From Brachypterus glaber (Eukaryota; Arthropoda; Insecta; Coleoptera; Kateretidae), in NCBI GenBank assembly GCA_958510825.1, contig CAUEHQ010000005.1, positions 1-64,000 on the forward strand: DNA of 64,000 bases, in the 5' to 3' direction. The position numbers and the translations under genes were made by a program. Shown here one piece after another: positions 44,028-54,896 of this stretch. Every line of letters begins with the position of its first letter. The first letter of the stretch is position 1. A model generated the notes under the pieces. That model had not been told where the DNA came from. It saw only the letters and a list, made by a program, of their open reading frames with translations, and made no database searches.

Positions 44028-46525
44028 TTAAATTCTTCCAGCATTTCCCTAATTGTTTTTTCAGGATACCCGTAGGCTGTACTACCCTCTCTGGATATCA
44101 ACATATCTTGCATAACTTCCATATTATGATCCGTTTCAGCGAATTTTTTGGAAAGCTCTTAGAGTCTTAGATGGGTTGGCTCTATTTCGGTTTTTTCATA
44201 AAGCAGGTTGTTGGAGGGATTGTGGAGGGGATTTGTGGGGTTTCGGATTTTTGTGATTATTCTAAGGGATGATGTTTCGGCACATTTCAGGTTGTTAATA
44301 GTTGGGTTCCTCGCGTTCAACAGTGTGGTTTGGGCATATTCGAGTAATGCTCGACAAATAGACTTGTAAATCTTGCACGCTGTTTTGGTATCAATGCCTC
44401 TGTCTTTATATGTGAGTGACCTGAAGGTTTTAGCCCTGGCAATGGTCTTTGACTTTACTGATTTAGTATGGAGCTTGAAGTTTAGTTTACTGTCAACTAG
44501 TATCCCTAAGTATTTTACTGTTGGCTGCGGTGTAATGTTTACATTGCACATTGAGACATGCGGGAGGTTGTTATTTAGGCTGTGATTGAAAAGAATGAGT
44601 TTTGATTTGGTAGGGTTAGGACGGATTCTCCATTTTCTGAACCAATCTTCTAAGCGGTGTATCATATCCTGCAGTTTAGATGTAGCTTGCAGTATGTTTT
44701 TGCCGTGAGCTATCAAAGCAGTATCATCCGCGTACTGAAGGACATAGCATAGATCGTTGGGGTTTTCTAGGATATCATAGCAATATATGTTGTACAGCAG
44801 GGGTGATAGAGGTAATCCTTGGGGAGGGAACCCCTTGTTGTGGGGAGAAGGCATCTGAAACTATTTTTATTTTCAAAATCCTGTCTTCTAGAAAACTTTT
44901 GATGAGCAATAGTATGGAATTTTAAGTTTAAATAATTTGTATAAAAGCCCAGCATGCCAGACAGTATCAAATGCTTTGTTTATGTCCAGACATAATCCCG
45001 CGGTTTTTAGTCTCCTGTGTCTGACTGATCGTATATTGGAGCAGAGAATGGTGAGGGGATGTATGGTGGAGCATTTTTTTCTGAAACCAAATTGGTGCTT
45101 GGGGATTTTATGCTTTATCAGCTCTTCAAGTTGGTTGCGAATATTTTTTTCAAATAGTTTTCCCAGTACAGGAAGCAGCGTAATGGGCCGGTAGTTCTTG
45201 GGGATCTTACTATCGCTGTTGGGCTTATGGATTACAACAACTTCTCCGGTTTTCCATTCCTTGGGAAAATACCCATGGATGAGGCAGAATTCAAAAATCT
45301 TTTTTATATGCAGGTGGATATTTTTGTAGAGTTTTTTTATTATTGACCATGGTACTTTGTCATGACCTGGACATGTGTTCTTTTTTTTGTTCAAACAAAG
45401 CTGAAAAGTATTTTTCATCCTGTATTTTACTAGCAGGGTAAGGGTGGTTGGCATTAAAGTTATTGTTTTCTGGGGTGAATGCTTTTTGGAAGTGTTTTTA
45501 AAATATCTTTGCTTTTTCTTCGTTAGTGCCGTATTGTTTGTTGTCTACTTCGATAGTGGGTATTTTCTTTTTGCCATGTTTAAACTTGGACAACTTTTTT
45601 ACTTTTTGATAGAAGTATCTTCCATGTTGTCTTTTAATCTCTGAACAAGCCGTTAGCCATTTGTGTTTTTTATACTGACCAATTAGTTTTTGTACGTTTT
45701 TCATCATAGTGTTAATGCTTGTTTTTAAAACTGGGTCGCCGTTTCTTTTATATTTTCTATAGGACTTTCTTTTCTTTTTAATCATGCTTATGATAAATGG
45801 TGGAAGTTCATGCCTGTAGAACATTTTTGTAGAAGTTGGAGTGTGCTTGAGAATAGTGTCAGAGAGCTTTTTGTTAAAATTTGTGATGGAGTCTGTATCA
45901 ACTTCGGTAATTGTTTCTATATATGAGAGCATTTCTTCATTCATTTTTTTGATGTCGCTTTTGTCGTATTTGTATATGACGGTTGGTTTCTCGCCGATTG
46001 GTTTTTTATCCATTTCAAAAGAAATTAACATAGCTAGATGATCAGAGCCGGTGTCAGGACAGAGTTCAACTTTGACAAAGTTACTTAAAATGTTTTTCGT
46101 GCATAATAATTTATCTGGCGTGGAGTCCGGGTTGTTTGGCATCAAAAATGTTAGAGGTGTCTCAATTCTGGTGTAGTTACTGTTCTCTAAAAACGATTTA
46201 AATTGTCTTATTTTGTTTGGAGAGTTATTGAAATCACCTACTACAATTCCGTATTTGAATTGTGCGGCCTAAAAACTGATTGTTCAATATCAGAGTCTGG
46301 GTGTATATAAACTAATATAATGTTGAGAAAATCTTCTTGGTATGGTATTTTAATATGCATAGCACCATTAAGAGGGTTATTGATGGTGGGGGGGTTACAT
46401 TTTTTTGTTTTCAGTTTTGGATTCGCTTGTATAAGGCAACCTCCTTTGATGTTTGTATTTAATATATTTCCATGTTTACATATCGTGTCCCATAGTATGT
46501 TTAATTTAAATGATGAATTGGCCAT
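44028..46525 (-). pseudogene. Jockey-clade LINE ORF2 (endonuclease + RT), frameshifted
   Basis: ATG at 46525-46523 overlaps the end of ORF1 by 20 nt. Endonuclease pieces follow: ILVYIHPDSD, then GIVVGDFNNSPNK after a frameshift near 46260, then TGSDHLAMLISFE. RT pieces: NYRPITLLPVLGK, HQFGFRKKCSTIHPLT, LCLDINKAFDTVWHAGLL, PQGLPLSPLLYNIYCYD (another frameshift near 44870) and LQYADDTALIAHG. A stop at 44161-44159 replaces a codon that is Ser in the related + strand copy. Beyond it the frame continues to a natural stop at 44030-44028. At least three frameshifts and one nonsense change make it inactive. Confidence 0.88.
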
Positions 46526-47768
46526 TGTTAGATCCTTCAATTGGTCTGGTTGGGGACTCTGTGCTTGGTTCGTATAGATCTATCATAATAATATATATTC
46601 TGTTTGAGAAAAAGTTAGCCGTGGTATCAATATTAAATTGCTCAATGAATCTTTTTTTTAAACGTTGTAATAAATCTTCTCGGTCAATGTATTTTGGTTT
46701 GTTTAGCTTTCTGACATAGGTGTTGATAATGCGGTCGTGAATTGTAATGGGGCTATGAATTCTAGAGCTACTCCTTATTTGGTTGTCTATTTCCATTGAT
46801 TTCTTGTTTAGAGATTTCATTTGAATATTTGGTATTCCCGGGATAGGTTTAGTGGGTCTTTTTGGGCATTTAAAGGACCAGGCTCCATGATCAGTGGCAC
46901 CACAGCCCTGGCATTTTTCAGGTAGATTGCTTATGCAGGTAGTTGTTTTGTGGCTTTCCCCGCATTTTTGGCATTTAACTGGTGTTGTGCAGTCTTCTGT
47001 TTTGTGGTCGAATTTGAGGCACTTACGACATGGAATCGGGGTAGAAGGTGTTGGTTTGCTTGGCATCACTCGGTAGTGGCTACATAGGTAGTATAATCCA
47101 TCTTTCATGAGTCTCTGGAAGGATTCGGGGCAAGAGGTTATTACCCTTATAAAGGATGTTGCATTGCCAGTGGCTCTTGAGATTATGCGTTTGCAGAATC
47201 TATGTTGTATGTTTGTTGCATTTAGTTGGTCACTTATTTGTTCATTTTTAATGGCAGCTTCAACATTTGTTATGACACAGCAGTATGATGCATTTGAAAA
47301 GTTTGTAGTGTTTGTTGGTTTTATATTTGGTTGTGTTTCTGTAAAGTTGGTTATTTTATTGTTGGTTTTCAGTTTTTTTAGTGTTTCGATAGTTTTTGTT
47401 TTGTCAGAGTTTGTTTGTAGCAGGAATCCTGTTTTTGTTTGTTTGATTATATCTGTGGAATTGGGGTTTTCTTCTTGCCATATTAAAGCTATTTGAAGGC
47501 GGTCTATGGTCTCTTTGGTGTTGATGTAGAATAAATTTTTGAATTGTGGTGTTTTGAGGTTATGTGATGTGGAAGCCGAATACACGTTTTGGTTGCTTGT
47601 TCCAGAGTTTGGACCGTTGTGTGGTCTTTTATGTTGCTTTGCGGCACTATTAGGCCCGAATCCTAAGAATTCTGGAGATTGTGAAGCACCACGTTTGATA
47701 CTGCCACTGGGGTCCTTGTTATCGTCACTATCGGGGCCCGGGCGTGGACCACCCGGACTCGCCGGCAT
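46506..47768 (-). CDS. Jockey-clade LINE ORF1 (gag-like, three zinc knuckles)
   Basis: 420 residues, intact. The start is set at 47768 (MPASPGGPRPG); the frame is open further upstream only because a TATAA microsatellite encodes a Tyr/Ile-rich extension. The N-terminus is Pro/Gly/Ser-rich. Residues about 80-200 contain FKNLFYINTKETIDRLQ and TKTGFLLQTNS, the pre-knuckle domain of Jockey-type gag. Three CCHC knuckles follow: CRKCLKFDHKTEDC, CQKCGESHKTTTC and CQGCGATDHGAWSFKC. A shared IHDRIINTYVRKLNKP region precedes the C-terminus. It binds and packages element RNA and overlaps the start of ORF2. It is homologous along its length to the + strand ORF1 at 49448-50981. Confidence 0.88.
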   Translation of the reverse strand: MPASPGGPRPGPDSDDNKDPSGSIKRGASQSPEFLGFGPNSAAKQHKRPHNGPNSGTSNQNVYSASTSHNLKTPQFKNLFYINTKETIDRLQIALIWQEENPNSTDIIKQTKTGFLLQTNSDKTKTIETLKKLKTNNKITNFTETQPNIKPTNTTNFSNASYCCVITNVEAAIKNEQISDQLNATNIQHRFCKRIISRATGNATSFIRVITSCPESFQRLMKDGLYYLCSHYRVMPSKPTPSTPIPCRKCLKFDHKTEDCTTPVKCQKCGESHKTTTCISNLPEKCQGCGATDHGAWSFKCPKRPTKPIPGIPNIQMKSLNKKSMEIDNQIRSSSRIHSPITIHDRIINTYVRKLNKPKYIDREDLLQRLKKRFIEQFNIDTTANFFSNRIYIIMIDLYEPSTESPTRPIEGSNNGQFII

Positions 47769-47789
47769 TATTGTTTGTTGGATGCACTT

Positions 47790-47882
47790 ATAATATAATA
47801 TAATATAATATAATATAATATAATATATAATATAATACAATACAATACAATACAATACAATATAATATAATATAATATATAA
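47790..47882. repeat. (TATAA)n / (TACAA)n pentanucleotide tract
   Basis: About 18 pentanucleotide units abut the 5' end of the minus-strand Jockey element. A shorter tract of the same repeat lies beyond its 3' end (about 43765). The element may have inserted into such a tract, or duplicated part of it. Confidence 0.85.
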
Positions 47883-48049
47883 CCAATTTCTTTATATTGG
47901 CTTTATAGGTTTAGTATTTTAATAAGCATAAATATGATTAAATTGTTTGGTTTGTTTGGTTTTGTTTTTTGATAAAAAATAAAAATAAAATTGTGATTAT
48001 AAAATAAGCATTTTATTTCAAAAATTATACATTTTACGGTTATTTTTTT

Positions 48050-48292
48050 AAATTAAAATTTAAGCGCGATTATATTTTTGTGTGGAAAAAGTATACGCGA
48101 TTATATTAGTGCGAGGTTAAAGTATACGCGATTTTTATTGTCGCGATAATAGTTTTCGCGGTAAATGTTTTCGCGATAATAATTTTTCGCGGTAATTACT
48201 TTTTCGCGGTAAAACCTTTCGCAGTTAAATCATTGTGCGGTAAATGTTTTCGCGGTAAAATTATCGCGGTAAATTTTTCGGCATCTCCTAGA
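48050..48292. repeat. CGCGAAAA-rich minisatellite, right arm
   Basis: Reads TTTTCGCGGTAAATGTTTTC, GCGATAATAATTTTTCGCGG and similar, the inverse of the array at 40695-40918. Confidence 0.75.
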
Positions 48293-48966
48293 TCCTAACG
48301 TAACAATATCCAAATTGGTAATATAATATAATTGCATAATGAAAGAATTTATAAAGTTTAAAAATGATACATATTTATTATGTAGGTACTTAAAGGATTA
48401 ATTTTTATCGCGTCACTTATTAAATTCAATACTAAAAAACTTGCAAGAAACAAAATATTTTTCAATTGTCCACGAAAAATTCATGTGCAGGGCCGTAGCG
48501 AAGAAGATAATATCTTATATACTATATACTATACTATACTGCCCTGCTAAGACAAGTTGTCCTATCTGCAAATTAGATATTTTGAGATATGGCCAGTTTT
48601 ATTGTTTTTGTTTGTACTTTTTGAAAACATGTTTAAATAAATAAAATATACGTGATATCCTTTGAAAAAAAAAATATATTTTTTTTTTCAGAAAAATAAA
48701 TTGTCATACCAAATGCACTTGTTCTATCTGAGAAAGTTAGTACAAAATGATCTTAAAAGTACAGTCAAATTACTAAGATCTGTAAAGTTAGTCCTAGTCC
48801 TGACTTATTCGTCTAGTAAAGACTAGTTAGGACAATTTTATATAGAAAACATTGAAAATTTTCCACATAGGGCAAACATCTTAGGATAATTTTTAGGATT
48901 TGGGGTTTAGATAGGACATTTCTTTTTAGAAGGCACATGGGGCTAGTGTAAAGCAATACAATTTCG
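48293..48966. other. Intronic non-coding stretch
   Basis: No gene seen. It holds a CTATACTATACTATACT run near 48528 and A/T-rich sequence. Confidence 0.45.
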
Positions 48967-49447
48967 CTGAAAATTTGGTATGTTGTAGAACTTAGTTCCT
49001 GAACAAAACTGGCAGAGTCGCAACCTTAGCCTATGACCAGTTTTGGTACAATAACCGTTTAAGTGCTTTCCTTGCATTTCATGAATTAATTAACTGTATC
49101 TCAGAAACAACTAGCATTGGAGAAATGCTGCAAGTTATGCTTTATAGGGGTGTGGATTTCTTAGGTATGATAATCCTATATACAGGGTGTCTAATAATGT
49201 GAAATACCCAAAATAGTGCACTTTTTTTGAAGAAGAAGAAGAAGAGAAGTGCGAATTTAACAGTTTTTCTCAAATTATGACCAATTTAAGCAAGATAATT
49301 TCGGAAAATAAATAAAAGATACAAATTAAGGCTGTATTCACTAAAAACCAGTAAAAAAGTGCAAAATTTTCGTTTACAAAAACAAAAAGTAAACATAACC
49401 TCACTTTCAACCGGACAACATGTAGAAAGGCACGTAACAGTAAAGTT

Positions 49448-50981
49448 ATGGGCAGAAAAAGGAAAAAGCAGAAAGATCCAAACTCGTCGAACCTAATAGA
49501 CCTATCAAGCTCTAGCATAGAAGAAGATAACCCAAATAAAATCACCACAAAAGCTCAACTACTACGCAGACAATTCTCAATGGAAGAATAAAACAAAATA
49601 ATATTGGGAGGACCAAATAAAACCAATAATACAAACAAGGACAATAACATTTCCAAAACCAAAGACATATTAACTGAAAACACAGTCATACAGGCTTCAA
49701 CATCCAAGTCAAATTCTCCAATTAACATACAATCAGATTCCACAACAACAAACAAACAAGACAATACTACCGCTATTTCCGGAGAGGAAGGCACACATAA
49801 CAAAAATCTCACACAAAATAACCAGCCACAAACTCAGCAAGCAAACATCCACAATACACAAGAGGCAAACGCTCCAAATCACACACAAACAAGTAGGAAT
49901 GGAACCCAAAGTAATTTCTCAGAAAATGAGAGAATTAATAAACAAAGAATACAAATTTTTGTTCTACATAAACACACAAGAAAAAATAAACAGAATAGAA
50001 ATGTCAAACATATGGCAAACAGAAGAACCCCTAGGCAGAGATGACCTCAAAGAAACGAAAAAAGGTTTCCTTCTCAGAACAAACTTACCAAAAAGTGAGA
50101 TAACACAAAAACTCGAAAAGCTTAAAGTGAAGAAACTAATTAGTAACTACATGGAAACAAATCAATCCACAAACATGAACGAAAAAGTAGGACCCAAACA
50201 TCAAACTTATTCAGCAGTAATTGCCACCGTAGAACACTATATAGAAGATAATGACATTAGTACTTTCCTCAACAATAACAATGTAGAGCATAGATACTGT
50301 AAAAGAATTGTCGCAAAAGCAACAAATAAACCAACAGCTTTCATTAGAATAATAACAGGAAACTTCCAAGCTTATGAAAAACTTATTAACGAAGGTGTTT
50401 ACTGCAAATACAGGCACTACCCTGTGTATCCAAGTACCCCTCCAGAACCGACACCCATTCCATGCAATAAATGCCTATCTTTTTCGCACAAAACGGAACA
50501 ATGTGAGAACCCCATTTGCTGCCTAAAATGTGGAGGAAACCACAGTACACCAAGATGCACAAGCCAACTCCCTCCAAAATGCAAGGCCTGTGGAGCCGAA
50601 GACCATCAGGAATGGTCTTTTAAGTGCACAAAAAGGCCAACAAAACCCATTGAGGGAATCCCAAATGCTACAATTAAATGTTTAAACAAAAAATCCAATA
50701 ATATACAGGAAGAAACAAAAACAAATTCAAGAATTCACCAAAGTATAACGATACACGATTACATTATTACAAAATACATTAGAAAACTTAATGAACCACA
50801 AAACACAAATAGGGAAGAAACAATACTGAACCTGAAAAAGAGATTCATAAAAGAATATAATATAGATACATCAGTTGTATTTAGTGGAAACTATGATTTC
50901 ATATTTATGTTTGACCTAGACCAACTTGCATCCAACTCTCCCACTGAATCCATAATAGGTACAACACAGAGGTTAATTTAA
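49448..50981 (+). pseudogene. Jockey-clade LINE ORF1 (gag-like), two disruptions
   Basis: Begins MGRKRKKQKDPNSSNLIDLS (ATG at 49448). A TAA at 49589-49591 and a frameshift near 49925 interrupt it. From there 50981 closes a long frame with EYKFLFYINTQEKINRIE, TKKGFLLRTNLPK, and three CCHC knuckles (CNKCLSFSHKTEQC, CLKCGGNHSTPRC, CKACGAEDHQEWSFKC). The stop and the ORF2 start overlap as TAATG (50979-50983), a known termination-reinitiation arrangement in insect LINEs such as SART1. Confidence 0.88.
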
Positions 50982-53284
50982 TGAAAATATTATACGCCAA
51001 CCTTAACAACTACACTAATAAAAGACACCTATTAAACAACTTTATAGAAGAAAAAAACATTGAGTGCACAATGTTTGTAGAAACCAAGACAAAAAAAGGA
51101 GATGTTACTGACTACAAAGACTGGAAAACGATAGTAAAGGATGGAGTAATTCTTAACACAAACACAAGAGGAGGCAGTCTTGTACAGGTCCACCCAAAAT
51201 TTCACATGAAGAGGGAAAATGCACCCATAATAAACAACCCAAAAAATGAAACCACACACTTTAGTATTCCGTTCAAAGAAGAAAAACTGCACCTTCTCCT
51301 AGTATACATAATGACAAACTATATACAACAAATATAAAACAAAGAGATCAACGAAAACCTTATATCGGATTTCATCAGAAACTTAACGGAAACTATAGAC
51401 GAGGGCAGCCCTATCATAAAAAAGAAAGACTACTTACACACACTCCCTCCCTTCATCTTAAGAATGATCAAAAACAAAAGAAAAATGTACAGAGATTATA
51501 GAAGAAATAACGACCAAGAACTAAAAAGACAACTAAACAATTACAACAAAGCCGTGCAAAAACTAATTGGGGAATACACAAGAAGTAAATGGATAGAAAC
51601 CTGCAACGAAATCAACAAAACCAAGGGAAAAAAATACTGGCAAAAAATCAGAAAACTGTCAAAATATAAAACCAAAGATAAAATATCAGAAATTGAGGAG
51701 GATGACAAACTAGACGATGACGATAAAGAAAAAGTGTAAATAATCGCGAAACACTTTAACAAAGCCTTTAAAGATGACCCAGATCCCACCTTTGACAACC
51801 AACATTTTAACCTCGTTAACCAATGGTACAATAACTTCTTTCAAAATATCTGGAACGAAAATGAAATAAAAATCAAAGAAGAAGAATATTACAAAGTTTT
51901 ACACGATGGAAAAGACACAGCACCCCGAATAGACAACATAACAAGGAAAATACTTAAAGGACTTGACAAAGATATTCATAACGTTATCATAAAAATTTAT
52001 AAGTACTGCTTGAATAAATCATACTTCCCACCTGAGTGGAAAAAGGGAATAATAATACCCATTCCCAAACCACACACCGATCACAAACAAGCAAAGAACT
52101 ATAGACCAGTCACATTAATAACAGTACTATCCAAAAATTTTGAAATGCCAAAACTTTTGAAATGATTATCAAAGACAGACTAGAGAAAACAGCCGAGAAA
52201 TTTATTCCTCAACACCAATTCGGATTTAGAAAGAACCACTCAACCATACACCCAATAACCATTTTCAGTTCAAACATACAGTGTAGCAGACTCCGAAAAA
52301 TTAAATCAGCTGCCTATTTCTCGACACAAACAAAGACTTTGATAGTGTTTGGCATAAAGGTCTAATTTTTACCCTTCACAAGATGAAGACACCCATATAT
52401 TTACTTCGGATCATACATGAATTTCTACATCAACGATCATTACAGATAAGAATAAACAATATTTTTTCACACAACTTCTCACCGCATCAAGGAGTACCGC
52501 AAGGCTCACCATTGTTCCCGCTTTTATATAACCTTTACTGTAATGACCTATATAAGGAAGTAAACCTATGTTGCTACATCCTTCAATATGCAGACGATAC
52601 TGTCACATGAAAACGCTAAACAAACTAATAAAAAGCCTACAAAAAATGGTCGACAGTATTACAGTATAGTTCAACAGATGGAGACTTAAACCTAACCCAC
52701 TCAAATCTAAATTAATAATATTCAACCACAACTTAAGAGACAACTCACCAACCATCACAATGTTGGGACATACAATTAGTCCGTCACACAGCGCAAAATA
52801 CCTGGGAATCATAATAGATAACAAACTAAACTTTAACCTACAGACACAGAACATCAAAAAGAAATGCATAGCAAGATGAAAACACTTTCGAAATCTCACA
52901 TATAAAAATCAAGGTATAAACATTAAAACAGCAACCCACATATACAAAACAATCTGCAGACCCATACTAGAATACTGTCACCCAATATACACCACACTGA
53001 CAAAGATATCTATGAAAAACATTGAAATAGCAGAAAGTTCAACACTTCGTGCTATTACCAGAATGAGACACCCAAACAACCCACTACACAACCCGAGCAA
53101 TGAGCTCCTATATGAGACAACCGAAATTGAGCACATCAGCCAGAGACTTAGCAGCCTGACCAAAAAATTCGCCAAGGAGGAAATCAACACTATGATAATG
53201 AGCCCCTTGTGTATCAACACCGAATTTGAACCACAATTACGACAAAAAACAATACTAGGAAACATTCAAGAATTAAAAGATTAA
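50981..53284 (+). pseudogene. Jockey-clade LINE ORF2, internally deleted and frameshifted
   Basis: Starts at the ATG of TAATG with MKILYANLNNYTNKRHLLNN and VETKTKKGD (endonuclease N-terminus). After LLLVYI it jumps to sequence matching beyond the endonuclease (PPFILRMIKNKRKMYRDYRR). Most of the catalytic C-half of the nuclease, including the GDFN and SDH blocks present in the sister copy, is therefore missing. RT blocks remain in scattered frames: KNYRPVTLITVLSK, HQFGFRKNHSTIHPIT, GVPQGSPLFPLLYNLYCND, LQYADD, and a C-terminal RAITRMRHPNNPLHNPSNE. It is inactive. Confidence 0.88.
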
Positions 53285-54433
53285 ATTTAAGTTTATTATT
53301 ATATTTGATTTTTTTTTTTTTTACAAAGATTTAGTTTTGTATTTTTAAAATAAGTGAAGCTATAAATGTAAACTTTATAACAGGCGGAAGGACCTCGGTC
53401 ATGAGCCTTTTGGGGGAAAACCAATAAATAAACGATTATTATTATTATAGTGCACTTTTCTCGACGTTTTAAGTCATTTTAGTCGAAATCTGCAAAAAAA
53501 ATTTCGTCTGTCCGTATGTCTGTATGTACGTAAACACATAACCTTCATTTCTGGATTAGCTAAAGACAAGCGTTTTTTTTATTTTGCATTTTACGTAGGA
53601 GAAAATCCAGTTTATTTTTTTTAATAATCAATGTGGGGTGTTAGTCCAAACGGGGTAAAACCCCTATTTTTTGTGATTATCGCAATAACTCAAGAGACTT
53701 CAAATTTAGTACGAAAATAAATGTACTTAATACCTAGACTTCTACCAAATATAAAGTTTCTAGCATTCTGCATTCTGCATTTTGAGTGAAAATGAAAGGT
53801 CAAACCTATTGTTTGTTTAATTTTTTCATGATAACTTTTAAACACTTTGTCCTAGATACTTACATTTTGATTATTACAAAAAATAATCTGGATCTTCTCC
53901 TATATGTAAAATACAAAATAAAAAAAGCCGCTTGTCGATAGCTAATCCAGAAATGGAGGTTGTGCTTACGTACATACTGACATACGGATAGACGAAAAAT
54001 TTTTTTTGGCAGATTTCGGCTTAAAATGACCTAAAACGTCGAAAAAAGTGAAAAAGCGTAATCAAAAATTTTTATCTGTCATACCCAAATGGGATACTTT
54101 TGCACTATTTGGGTATTCCACATTATTAGACACCCTGTATATAGGATTATCATACATAAGAAATTCACACCCCTACAAAGCATAACTTGCAACATTTTCT
54201 TTTTCTTCAATAGCATTTTATATATATACAGTCTCATTGACCCTGCCGCTTACTGTTTGTAATAATAATAATAATAATAATAATGCTAGTTGTTTCCAAG
54301 ATACAGTCAATTAATTCATAAAATGCAAGGAAAGTACTTAAATGGTTATTGCACCAAAACTGGTCATAGGCTAAGGTTGCGACTCTGCCAGTTTTGTTCA
54401 GGAACTAAGTTCTACAACATACTAAATTTTCAG

Positions 54434-54759
54434 AGAAATCCGCGGAAAGACATTTTCCTCACTAAATGTGAATTTATTTACTTATTTATTTATTTATACT
54501 TGTTACAGGGAGCTTTGAAAAAAGTAGTTTATACCTCAAAGTGTTCAATTCTACATAAAATTTTAAAATCGATAAACAAAATACTTGCAACTTCTACCTT
54601 TTATCAAATTTAAAGATAGGTGGAGGAAGGCTCCCCCCATCCCCCCCTATAGGTACAAATAAGTGTTTTTTCACGTCGACAAACAGCATTAGAGATTTCT
54701 CTAATTCTTCAATTTCTGGTGGTGGTGAGTCAAATCAACATTTGTTACGTAACATTTTT
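54434..54759. other. Harbinger-type remnant
   Basis: Contains TTTATTTATTTATTTAT (about 54475), C-runs at 54633-54651 and GTTACGTAAC (54744), the character of the interrupted Harbinger-type MITE. The LINE's tail follows at 54761. Confidence 0.5.
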
Positions 54760-54896
54760 AATAATAATAATATAATAATCCTTTATTCCAGCCCAGAGGG
54801 CCATATACAAAAAATACAAAAAAAAAAAAAATACAAAACATACAAAATATCTACAAGAAAATTAATAATTAGCCAATATACAAAAGTTCAAAAGAG

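Larger units (their letters stand above)
49226..53446 (+). mobile_element. Jockey-clade LINE insertion with 13-bp target duplication
   Basis: ATAGTGCACTTTT occurs at 49213-49225 and 53447-53459, bracketing the element. It opens with a TTTGAAGAAGAAGAAG leader. It ends with CGGAAGGACCTCGGTCATGA, CCAATAAATAAACG and an (ATT)n tail, homologous to the 3' end of the minus-strand Jockey element. The insertion is full length but degenerate inside. Confidence 0.92.
48967..54433. mobile_element. Nested palindromes: outer arms plus TA-type MITE, carrying a Jockey LINE
   Basis: Outer arms 48967-49182 and 54138-54433 pair (CTGAAAATTTGGTATGTTGT; GACTCTGCCAGTTTTG). The right arm has an insertion at about 54200-54285 that includes an (AAT)n tract. 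Inside, CAGGGTGTCTAATAATGTG (49183) and its inverse ending CACCCTG (54137), flanked by TA, form a TA-type MITE of about 720 bp once the LINE is removed. Its inner arms TTTAAGTCATTTTAGTCGAA and ATACGGA..CGTACATA pair. The Jockey element at 49226-53446 sits in the left arm. Confidence 0.85.

Noticed and set aside
47769..47855. N-terminal extension of the Jockey ORF1 (Tyr/Ile-rich)
   Set aside because: It is encoded by the TATAA microsatellite and has no protein character. The ATG at 47768 precedes a normal gag start.
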